From: JBBROS01 sp963752225
GTDB taxonomy: Bacteria > Pseudomonadota > Alphaproteobacteria > Acetobacterales > Acetobacteraceae
Assembly (NCBI GenBank): GCA_963752225.1
Contig: CAVVXS010000007.1
Span: 868,001 to 932,000, forward strand
Length of the DNA stretch: 64,000 bases
Reading direction: 5' to 3'
Part shown: positions 53,401 to 60,091 of the stretch, piece by piece
How positions within the stretch are numbered: the stretch's first letter is position 1
How the letters are laid out: the number at the start of each line of letters is the position of its first letter
Notes under the pieces: model-generated
What the model was told of the DNA's origin: nothing
Databases searched by the model: none
The model's input: only the letters and a program-made list of their open reading frames with translations
Translations under genes and position numbers: made by a program

Positions 53401-53832
53401 TCAGCGGATGTAGACCCGGACCTCCTGGGGGGTGGCGCTCGCGTCCGGGCGGGCGGCCAGGCGGATGCGGCCGGGTGCGACGCCTTCGCCGGCGATCACC
53501 CGGGCGACCGCGCCCGCCGCATGACCGATCGCGGCGTCGGCGGGGGTGTCGGGCATCTGCATCTCGACCACGTCGAAGGTGACCGTGGGCTTGCGGGCGC
53601 GGGCATCGGCGACCGCCTTGCGCAGGGTGCCGGCATAGGCAGCGGGGGCCGCCTTGGGGGAGATCGTCAGCAGCGGCGGCGGCCCGGCCGGCACGGCGGC
53701 GACCACGGGCGGGGCCACGGCCGGGATCACCGGCGCGTCGGCGGCGTGCGGGTTGAAGGTGTTCTGATCAACCAGAGTGCAGCCGGCGAGCAGCAAGGCG
53801 GCGATGGGCGGCACCCACCTCGCCGGCCACAC
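53401..53832 (-). CDS. Small lipoprotein of unknown function
   Basis: Predicted lipoprotein of about 143 residues. The signal MWPARWVPPIAALLLAGCTLVDQN has the lipobox LAGC. A Pro/Ala/Val-rich linker (VIPAVAPPVVAAVPAGPPP) follows. A C-terminal domain has VTFDVVEMQMPDTPADAAIGHAAGAVARVIAGEGV and a basic end. The C-terminal part could be periplasmic and OmpA- or chaperone-like, but I do not recognise it. GTG 53832 with AAAGGA upstream is preferred. GTG 53853 is also open. A run of four 15-bp repeats lies just upstream and gives a much longer, implausible frame. Confidence 0.65.
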   Translation of the reverse strand: MWPARWVPPIAALLLAGCTLVDQNTFNPHAADAPVIPAVAPPVVAAVPAGPPPLLTISPKAAPAAYAGTLRKAVADARARKPTVTFDVVEMQMPDTPADAAIGHAAGAVARVIAGEGVAPGRIRLAARPDASATPQEVRVYIR

Positions 53833-53850
53833 ACTGATCGGCGATCCTTT

Positions 53851-53910
53851 CACTGGCGATACTCTCACTGGCGATACTCTCACTGGCGATACTCTCACTG
53901 GCGATACTCT
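53851..53910. repeat. 15-bp tandem repeat, four perfect copies
   Basis: Four exact copies of CACTGGCGATACTCT; on the minus strand the in-phase unit is GAGTATCGCCAGTGA. The first copy on the minus strand contains the last codons and stop (Glu-Tyr-Arg-Gln-TGA) of the class II aldolase. Each following copy repeats that end and stop in the same frame. A degenerate fifth unit lies at 53832-53850, overlapping the start of the lipoprotein gene. Confidence 0.95.
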
Positions 53911-54683
53911 GGCGAGTCGCGGTCCAGCGTTCGCTTGATGCTTTCGAGGTGGAGGGCGGCGCTGGTGCGGTCGGATTCGCGCATCTGGCGGGCGGTGGCT
54001 TCGGCGACCGCGGCCGGGACCGGCTTGAGCGGCCGACCGGTGGACAAAGCGAGGCGCTGCACCTCGCACGCGCGCTCGAGGTAGTAGAGGTCGTCCCAGG
54101 CTTCGGCAATCGTCGGGCCGACCACCATGACGCCGTGGTTGCGCATGAACACCACGTCAGCGTCGCCCATGCTGGCAGCGATGCGGTCGCCCTCGGCGGC
54201 GTCGAGCGCGAGGCCGTTGTAATCCTCGTCCACGACGGTGCGGCCGAGGAACTTCAGCGCGGTCTGTCCGGCCCAGATGAGCGGCTCGCCCTCGGTCATG
54301 GCCAAGGCGGTCGCGTTCGGCATGTGGGTGTGGAAGGCGGCGCGGGCGCGCGGCAGGGCTTTGTGGACGCGAGCGTGGATGAAGAAGGCGGTGGCCTCGG
54401 GCTCGCCCTCGCCCGCGACCACGTGGCCGTCGAAGTCGCAGACCAGCAGGCGGGAGGCGGTGATCTCGTGAAAGCCCCAGCCATAGGGGTTGACCAGGAA
54501 CAACTCGTCCGAGCCCGGCACCATCGCGGACAGGTGGTTGCAGATGCCCTCCTGCAGGCCGAGGCGGCTGGCCATGCGGAAGCAGGCGGCGAGGTCGACC
54601 CGGGCCTGCCAAACAGACGGATGGTCCAACTCGGCAGGGCGCGGCGCGGACGCGACCGGTTGCGTGGTGAAGGCGTGCGCCAT
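53895..54683 (-). CDS. Class II aldolase/adducin-family protein
   Basis: Zinc-dependent fuculose-phosphate-aldolase-fold protein of 262 residues. Metal ligands are visible in FHTHMPNATALAM (HxH) and MRNHGVMVVG. LFLVNPYGWGFHEITASRLLV is the substrate-loop region. Relatives cleave sugar phosphates, decarboxylate, or have unknown activity. The substrate cannot be inferred. ATG 54683 gives MAHAFTTQPVASAPRP. The longer frame runs antisense to the next gene. It is divergent from the N-carbamoylase-like gene, with an 85-bp gap. Its stop codon is part of a 15-bp tandem repeat. Confidence 0.85.
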   Translation of the reverse strand: MAHAFTTQPVASAPRPAELDHPSVWQARVDLAACFRMASRLGLQEGICNHLSAMVPGSDELFLVNPYGWGFHEITASRLLVCDFDGHVVAGEGEPEATAFFIHARVHKALPRARAAFHTHMPNATALAMTEGEPLIWAGQTALKFLGRTVVDEDYNGLALDAAEGDRIAASMGDADVVFMRNHGVMVVGPTIAEAWDDLYYLERACEVQRLALSTGRPLKPVPAAVAEATARQMRESDRTSAALHLESIKRTLDRDSPEYRQ

Positions 54684-54768
54684 CGCGGGCTGGCTCCGTT
54701 GCTGTCTTGCCCGGCGGGGCGGGGTGCGTAGTGTGCACGGATCAAACCTGCGGGCAACGAAGGCACAG

Positions 54769-56019
54769 ATGAACGACGCGCGAACCAACCAACGCATCGA
54801 CGGCCGCCGGCTGTGGGACAGCCTGATGGAGATGGCGGCGATCGGCGCGACTCCGAAGGGAGGGGTGCGGCGGCTGGCGCTGGGGCCGGTGGACAAGCTG
54901 GGACGGGACCGGTTTTCCGAGCTGTGCCGCGCGGCCGGGCTGGCGGTCCGGGTGGACGCGATGGGCAACATGTTCGCGCGCCGGCCGGGCCGCGACCCCG
55001 CCCGCCTGCCGGTGCTGTTCGGCAGCCATCTCGACAGCCAGCCGAGCGGGGGCAAGTTCGACGGCGCGCTGGGGGTGATGGCTGGGCTCGAGCTGATGCG
55101 CAGCCTGGACGATCTCGGCATCACCACCGAGGCGCCGGTGGAGCTGGTGAACTGGACCGACGAGGAAGGCAGCCGATTTGGCAAGAGCCTGATGGGCTCC
55201 GGCGTGTGGGCCGGGGTGTACGACCAAGCCGAGACGGAGGCGTTGGCGGACCTCGAGGGGCAGACGGTCGGCGCCTCGCTCGACGCGATCGGCTATCGCG
55301 GGCCGGAGCCGGCGCGGCCGTTCCCGGCGGACGCCTATTTCGAGCTGCACATCGAGCAGGGCCCGATCCTGGAGCGCGAAGGCAAGCAGGTCGGCGTCGT
55401 CACCGGGGCGCAGGCGCAGGTCTGGTACGACGCGGTCGCGGTCGGCCAGGACAGCCATGCCGGCACCACCCCGCCGAGCACGAGGCGCGACGCGCTGGTG
55501 TGTGCGGCGCGGGTGATCGACCTGGTGGACCGCATGATGCGCGCCCGCGGCGAAGACGGGCGCGGCACCGTCGGCCGGCTGACGGTGCTGCCGAACAGCT
55601 GCAACGTCATCCCCGGCGAGGTGCGGTTCAGCGTCGAGTTCCGTCATCCGGACGAGGCGGAGATCGGGCGGCTCGCGGCGCAGTTCCCGCGCGAGGCCGG
55701 GTTCGTCGCGCGTGATTGCGGGGTGGAGCTGCGGCTGGTGGAATTGTTCCGCATCCCGGCGCAGCCGTTCGACCCGGCCTGCGTGGGGCTGGTGCGGGAT
55801 GCGGCGGCGCGGCTGGGCTATTCGGCGCGGGAGATCGTGTCGGGCGCCGGGCACGATGCGGTGTACGTCGCCCGGCACGTGCCGACGGCGATGATCTTCA
55901 CTCCGTGTAAGGACGGGCTGAGTCATAACGAGGCGGAGAGCATCGAGCCCGAGCAGGCGGAGGCGGGCGCGCAGGTGCTGTTCGAGGCGGTGGTGGCGCG
56001 GGCCAACCGGGTGGTGTGA
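54769..56019 (+). CDS. Zn-dependent hydrolase of the N-carbamoyl-L-amino-acid hydrolase / allantoate amidohydrolase family
   Basis: M20-type dimetal amidohydrolase of 416 residues. Metal and catalytic motifs in order: FGSHLDSQPSGGKFDGALGV, NWTDEEGSRFGKSLMGSGVW, YFELHIEQGPILE, DSHAGTTPP, and SGAGHDAVYVARHVPTAMIFTPCKDGLSHNEAE near the C-terminus. This family removes carbamoyl or ureido groups from N-carbamoyl amino acids, ureidoglycolate, allantoate or beta-ureidopropionate. No hydantoinase or allantoinase gene is near, so the substrate is open. ATG 54769 gives MNDARTNQRIDGRRLW. The last 122 bases overlap the convergent hypothetical gene. Confidence 0.88.
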   Translation: MNDARTNQRIDGRRLWDSLMEMAAIGATPKGGVRRLALGPVDKLGRDRFSELCRAAGLAVRVDAMGNMFARRPGRDPARLPVLFGSHLDSQPSGGKFDGALGVMAGLELMRSLDDLGITTEAPVELVNWTDEEGSRFGKSLMGSGVWAGVYDQAETEALADLEGQTVGASLDAIGYRGPEPARPFPADAYFELHIEQGPILEREGKQVGVVTGAQAQVWYDAVAVGQDSHAGTTPPSTRRDALVCAARVIDLVDRMMRARGEDGRGTVGRLTVLPNSCNVIPGEVRFSVEFRHPDEAEIGRLAAQFPREAGFVARDCGVELRLVELFRIPAQPFDPACVGLVRDAAARLGYSAREIVSGAGHDAVYVARHVPTAMIFTPCKDGLSHNEAESIEPEQAEAGAQVLFEAVVARANRVV

Positions 56020-56755
56020 ACGGCGCCCGGTCCGTTACGGGCCGGGGCTTCTTGGCCACGTGGACCGGTGGGTCGGGGTTGGCCGGCAGCGCATCGTGCT
56101 TGGCCGATTTCGGCGGAGTGGCGGCGCGGGCGTGGAGGGCGGCGACGTCGTCCGGGGTTCGGCGCTTCCACGGGCGGGTGCCTGGCGCGGCGGCGAGGGC
56201 GAGGTCATGCTCGATGTCGGCGATGATGTCGGCGACGGGGCGTGCGAGCAGCTCGTGTTCGAGGTCGGGGGCGTCGAGCCGCTCGTGCAGCTCGACGTGC
56301 AGGGTTTCGGCGCGGGAGCCGGATTCGGTGCGCTCGATGGCGTCCTCGACCTCGCGGATGATCCGCGTGCGGACGGCGACGCGCTGGCGGGCGGCAGCGA
56401 TGGCCGGGTCGGCAGGCGGCGGCCGGTCGAGGCTGCGGGCGAGCAGGATGCAGCGGCGGACGGTGCGGGCGACGCGGTCGAAGGCGGCGGCGAGAGGTTC
56501 GAGGTCCGGGGTGGCGTCAGCCAAGTGGTCGCCGGGCGAGCGGCCGGCAGCCGGTGGTTCGGCAGCTGGGGGTTCGGCAGCCGGGGGTTCGGCAGCCGGG
56601 GGTTCGGCGGTGATCCGCCGATGGAGGCGGCGGGCGATGTCGATGCCCATGTCGACGAGCTCGTCGAGGGCAGCACGATAGCCGTCGGTGCCCGCGGCGT
56701 GGCCGCCGTTAGGGCGCTCGGGGCTGTCCCCTATGATCCCGATCTGGGCAGACAT
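55898..56755 (-). CDS. Conserved hypothetical protein with Pro/Ala/Glu repeats
   Basis: Predicted 285-residue protein of unknown function. It has a short N-terminus, then a stretch of AEPPA-type repeats (about residues 50-72) encoded by a 15-bp tandem repeat. A helical core holds LAAAFDRVARTVRRCILLARSL, then RVAVRTRIIREVEDAIERTE, LHVELHERLDAPDLEHELLARPVADIIADIEHDLAL. The C-terminus is Pro/Arg-rich and disordered. I recall a helical core like this in alphaproteobacterial hypothetical proteins, but its role is unknown. The last 122 bases overlap the upstream hydrolase gene in antisense, so the true C-terminus may be shorter in function. Confidence 0.6.
   Translation of the reverse strand: MSAQIGIIGDSPERPNGGHAAGTDGYRAALDELVDMGIDIARRLHRRITAEPPAAEPPAAEPPAAEPPAAGRSPGDHLADATPDLEPLAAAFDRVARTVRRCILLARSLDRPPPADPAIAAARQRVAVRTRIIREVEDAIERTESGSRAETLHVELHERLDAPDLEHELLARPVADIIADIEHDLALAAAPGTRPWKRRTPDDVAALHARAATPPKSAKHDALPANPDPPVHVAKKPRPVTDRAPFTPPGWPAPPPPRTAPARPPPPARARCSPPRYDSARPYTE
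56556..56609. repeat. 15-bp tandem repeat (3-4 copies) inside a coding region
   Basis: GGTTCGGCAGCTGGG is followed by two copies of GGTTCGGCAGCCGGG and a partial fourth (GGTTCGGCG). On the minus strand it encodes a repeated Ala-Glu-Pro-Pro-Ala pentapeptide. Because the unit is a multiple of three, copy-number changes keep the frame. Confidence 0.9.
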
Positions 56756-56922
56756 AAACCAACGGGGACCATTTCGGAGGGTCGGGGGTCAAGTCAGGAT
56801 TTTCCGCACGCCTGGATCGGTTGGGCCTGTGTTAAGTTGCGGCGGATCACGGTGGCGACCCCGGGCAGCGGCTTGTCCGATCCGGCAAGCCTGGCCGGCC
56901 CCGCCCGACAAAGGAAACGGCC

Positions 56923-57317
56923 ATGTTTTGCCGCATCGCTGCCGCCGCTCTCATTGCCGCTTCTGGCCTGCTCGCCGCCGCCGGACCGTCTCGCGCCCAA
57001 GACGATCCGCAGATCGAAGCCTGCCACCAGCTCTCCACCGCCGACATGTCGCCTTGCTTCGACAAGCTCACCAGCAATGGGACCGGCGATTGAACGCCGC
57101 CTATCAGAAAACGCTCAAGACCGTCGACCCTGCCGGCGTGCCGGCGCTGCGGGCGGCCGAGCGCGCCTGGCTCGAATACCGCAAGGGCCGTTGCACCTAC
57201 CTCAGCGCCGGACCGGGCACGATCGGCAGCGTCATCGGAGGGGATTGCATGGTGCGCATGCTAAAGTCACGGGCCCTGGAGCTTGAAGAGGATAGAAAGG
57301 GCCTCGGTCCGGGGTAG
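56923..57317 (+). pseudogene. LprI-family (DUF1311) exported protein gene with a frameshift
   Basis: The LprI family consists of small secreted proteins, some of which inhibit lysozyme. The first frame (ATG 56923) has a signal peptide (MFCRIAAAALIAASGLLA...RAQ) and EACHQLSTADMSPCFDKLT. The second frame gives QQWDRRLNAAYQKTL, AERAWLEYRKGRCTYLS and IGGDCMVRMLKSRALELEE, which together complete the cysteine pattern. The frames meet at about 57070-57076, where one base (a C) seems to be missing. An AAAGGAAA site precedes the ATG. As written, the product stops after about 56 residues. Confidence 0.75.
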
Positions 57318-57386
57318 TGGTCGATGGATGGAGTGTTGGGTCTTGGCCGTCTTCGTGGGCGATGTCCGACGTCAGTTGATGAGGGT

Positions 57387-57412
57387 GGTGGGGTGCGCAG
57401 GCGCACCCCACC
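57387..57412. repeat. Perfect 12-bp inverted repeat (REP-like)
   Basis: GGTGGGGTGCGC and GCGCACCCCACC flank a 2-base centre, followed by CTACGG. It lies in the 215-bp gap between two convergent genes. The shape and the CCTACG flank resemble small REP-type palindromes of proteobacteria. No other copy was found in this window. Confidence 0.6.
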
Positions 57413-57500
57413 CTACGGCACCATCGCCGGTGAGGCGGTCGACGTTCCCGCCGGTGAGGATGGCGCCCGAGTTCAGCCGCAGCCTGAGGTGAAAGAAGGT

Positions 57501-57528
57501 CAAGGGCCGACCGCAAGATCGGCCCTTG
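57501..57528 (-). terminator. Intrinsic terminator of the RTX gene
   Basis: CAAGGGCCGA and TCGGCCCTTG form a perfect 10-bp stem with an 8-base loop, followed on the minus strand by ACCTTCTTTC. It begins five bases after the stop of the RTX gene. Confidence 0.75.
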
Positions 57529-57532
57529 CTTG

Positions 57533-59332
57533 TCAGACCTTCGACAGGCCCGCCGCAGTCAGGCCCGCCGTGTCGTCGAGCCCCAGGCCGCCGGTGAAGT
57601 GGAACATGCCGGCCCCGTCGGGGGTGTCCGAGGTGAACAGTGCCGCAGTCGTGCCGCTGACGGTGGTCGCCTGAAAGTCGCTCGCCTTCCAGGCGATGCC
57701 GTGCTCATTCCACAGCATCGAGCCCTGCGGCAGCAGCAGCATGTCTTTGTGGTTGTCCTGGTAGGCGATCTCCAGTGCGTCTTTGACGGCATAGGCGAGA
57801 TCGTTGACGCTCGTGGCGGCGGTGCCTGGCGACGGCGGGCCGAAGATGCCGACCTGGACCTTGTCAATGCCGCTTTCAAAGTCCCGGATGTCCTGCATGC
57901 CGGTGCCGAGGACGAAAGTGTCTGCCGCCCCGTCTCCCCACGCTCCGGTGCCCGAGAAGTTGATAGCCGTGTTGACATCACCGCCCGTGAGGATATCGCC
58001 CCGGTAGTTGACCCCGATGTCCGGACTGTCGGCATTGAAGCCGAGCTTCCAGGTCGACCCCGCATTCGAAATCGGGATCAGCGAGTCGTTGACACTGTGG
58101 CTCGTGATCAGAGAACCGAACTCGTTGGTTAGGGCTGATTCCCGGGCGGTGTCCGAGGTGTTCGGGTCCAGGTAGTGGACGGCCAGGGTTTGCGGTGTCA
58201 CGACGGTGCTGCCGGTCGGCGTGAGCTCCAAGCGGGTCACGTGCTTGGCAGCATCCTCGCTGAACGTTGCTCCCGCGCGAAGAGTGTTGCTTCCCGCGAT
58301 GTTGTGCAGGGTGCCCTGGCTGAGCACGTTTCCGTCTGCGTCCTTGGCCTTCCAGGCCACCTCGCCTGCGTCGGTCGCGGGGTTGGTGCTTGCCGGGTTG
58401 CCGTCCCCGCTCATGCCCACGAAGAGCACGTCGAAGCCGGCAATCTGGCCATTGGCGCGGGTGAGATCGAAGCTTTCCGTTTCCTGGGACTTGCCGTCGA
58501 GCTGGAAGTCGCTGTCGGACACTTGAGTGTTCGGCGGCGGTGTCACGAAGGCGCCGGTTGTGGTGGTGATCGTGCCGTCGGCGTTTGTGACCGAGCTCGG
58601 CGAGTTCGGATCCCAATGAGGCGTGACCAATGCCGAATGGCCCGCCATGATACCTGACCCAGGAGTAAGGTCCCACAGGCCCCCGGACGGTCCAGTGACA
58701 GTGGTGGTCACCGGCGTGGTGGTCACCGTGGCACTGCCTGAGGTGCTGACCGTGGCGTTCGCATGCGCTGTGATCGAGACCTTGAAGGCGCTGAAAGCCG
58801 GATCCGCCTGGCTGGCCGGGTTCTTCGGGTTGAGCCAGCCGCCGCCGCCGGGAGCATTGGCGCCGATGACCACGGTGCCAGTGTCGGCGCCGTTGAGGGG
58901 AGGCCCGTAGAACACCTCGGATCCGCCGGTGCCCTCGATGCGGTCGGCTCCGGTGCCGCCGACCAGGACGTCGTCGCCGAGACCGCCCTTCAGGGTATCG
59001 GCGCCGGCGCCGCCGTCGAAGAAGTCAGTGCCGGTGCCGCCGGTCCACTTGTCGCTGCTGGTGCCGGACTGACTTTGATTCTTGCTGTTGGCGACGGTGT
59101 CCGTGCTCCCCGCGCCCGCCTTGCCCCAACTAACCGACGAGGGACTGCCGACCGGTAGAATAATGTTGGTTGTATCAAGAGTGAGCGTGCCCGTGGTGTC
59201 GGGGTTGCCCCAATGCACGACGGGAGCCGCAACGGGGCGCCCACCTTTCTTGCCAACCAAGCCGCCGCCGCCCCCGCCGCCACCACCGCCGCCGCCGCCA
59301 CCACCTCCGCCTCCGCCGCCTGGTCCAGCCAT
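57533..59332 (-). CDS. RTX-type (hemolysin-type calcium-binding) protein with N-terminal poly-glycine
   Basis: A 599-residue protein likely exported by a type I system. It starts MAGP followed by 20 consecutive glycines and LVGKK. Short RTX nonapeptides are at about residues 95-135 (GGTGTDFFDGGAGADTLKGG, GLGDDVLVGGTGADRIEG). The central part is Thr/Ser/Asn-rich with TVSTSGSATVTTTPVTTTVTGP. A late region has RGDILTGGDVNTAINFSG, AWGDGAADTFVLGTGMQDIRDFESGIDKVQV, like the C-terminal RTX beta-helix. There is no N-terminal signal peptide, consistent with a C-terminal T1SS signal, but no ABC/MFP/TolC set for it is in the window. Its substrate and role (adhesin, matrix or enzyme) are unknown. A terminator follows. 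Confidence 0.85.
   Translation of the reverse strand: MAGPGGGGGGGGGGGGGGGGGGGGLVGKKGGRPVAAPVVHWGNPDTTGTLTLDTTNIILPVGSPSSVSWGKAGAGSTDTVANSKNQSQSGTSSDKWTGGTGTDFFDGGAGADTLKGGLGDDVLVGGTGADRIEGTGGSEVFYGPPLNGADTGTVVIGANAPGGGGWLNPKNPASQADPAFSAFKVSITAHANATVSTSGSATVTTTPVTTTVTGPSGGLWDLTPGSGIMAGHSALVTPHWDPNSPSSVTNADGTITTTTGAFVTPPPNTQVSDSDFQLDGKSQETESFDLTRANGQIAGFDVLFVGMSGDGNPASTNPATDAGEVAWKAKDADGNVLSQGTLHNIAGSNTLRAGATFSEDAAKHVTRLELTPTGSTVVTPQTLAVHYLDPNTSDTARESALTNEFGSLITSHSVNDSLIPISNAGSTWKLGFNADSPDIGVNYRGDILTGGDVNTAINFSGTGAWGDGAADTFVLGTGMQDIRDFESGIDKVQVGIFGPPSPGTAATSVNDLAYAVKDALEIAYQDNHKDMLLLPQGSMLWNEHGIAWKASDFQATTVSGTTAALFTSDTPDGAGMFHFTGGLGLDDTAGLTAAGLSKV
59261..59320 (-). repeat. Poly-glycine microsatellite, 20 codons
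   Basis: Sixty bases of GGN codons (mostly GGC, with GGT, GGA and one GGG) encode 20 glycines at residues 5-24 of the RTX protein. Codon variation makes it an imperfect triplet repeat rather than a pure homopolymer. It is open to length change in steps of whole codons. Confidence 0.95.
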
Positions 59333-59811
59333 CTTCCATTCTCCTGCATGCGTGTTTCCGGATCCGTGCCAGCGCGAGACGCGCGGGTTTCTTTCTGCAC
59401 GGCGCCCTCGCTGAGCCCCATCGGAGCGGTCGAAAGCTGGCGGAAGCTAACGTTGCGGTCTCATGACTTATACGTCCGGGACTAATGCAAAACGACTAGG
59501 CAACCGATGGAATACTTAATTGTCCGATGCAGTCATTGCTGACTTAGAGGTTGAATCGATGTGATTTGTGCTAATCGGCGGCTCGGTCCGGTGCTCCGGG
59601 TACTTTCAATTACGTATTCGTCATCGGCTGAATCGGTCGGCGCCGCCGACCTGCCCGCGCGGCCATCGGCATCCGCCCATGGTGGGATCGTCGGACGACG
59701 GCGTTCAATAGCCCCCCCTCCGTCGCGGGCGGCCGCGATGCGGCCGGGTTCGCTCCGGCCGCAGACGGTCCTCGGGGCTCAGACCTCGAGGGGGCCGACC
59801 TGTTCGCGCTG
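59333..59811. other. Region upstream of the RTX gene without a clear gene
   Basis: About 480 bases. The part 59440-59580 is clearly more AT-rich than the rest of the window and presumably holds the RTX promoter, but I could not place -35/-10 boxes with good spacing. Open frames on both strands here have shadow-type composition. A stop-free plus-strand frame from 59632 leads into the small open frame below. Confidence 0.5.
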
Positions 59812-59994
59812 GTGGCAGCGCTTGCGTGGATCAACGACCAGCCGGCATTCGCGTCTCGGGCCGATCGCTTGTTCACCCTGATCGCGGACGCGATCCTGGT
59901 CGCGCCGGGGGCTGCGGACGGACGGCCCCCGCAACGCCCGGCGCCTGGAGCACTTTCCGAGTCAGTCGGCTCCGGAGTGGTGCTCCAGAACTAA
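59812..59994 (+). other. Possible small gene or gene fragment
   Basis: A GTG-started frame of 60 codons with protein-like sequence (MAALAWINDQPAFASRADRLFTLIADAIL). The same frame is open from 59632, but has no good start there and no ribosome-binding site. It may be a small protein, the 3' end of a decayed gene, or chance. A palindromic repeat follows six bases after the stop. Confidence 0.25.
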
Positions 59995-59999
59995 GTCGA

Positions 60000-60048
60000 T
60001 AGAGCAAAATCCGCCCGAACCCATTCGGTTCGGTCGGATGTTGCTTTA
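60000..60048. repeat. Palindromic intergenic repeat (about 22-bp arms)
   Basis: Left arm TAGAGCAAAATCC-GCCCGAACC and right arm GGTTCGGTCGG-ATGTTGCTTTA pair at 19 of 22 positions around the loop CATTC. Palindromes with a TAGAGCA edge and a loop at an ATTC-like centre are common dispersed elements in alphaproteobacterial genomes. It may also terminate transcription of the acyl-CoA dehydrogenase gene, whose stop is 43 bases away. Confidence 0.7.
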
Positions 60049-60091
60049 GCGGGTCGGAGGCGGCTTTGGGACGGCGAGCGCCCTGCCCGGC

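Noticed and set aside
53832..53915. CRISPR array
   Set aside because: The 15-bp units are directly adjacent without spacers and overlap a stop codon. This is a simple tandem repeat.
59082..59414. Proline-rich plus-strand protein with a run of prolines
   Set aside because: It is the antisense reading of the poly-Gly start of the RTX gene. It has no start signal or domain.
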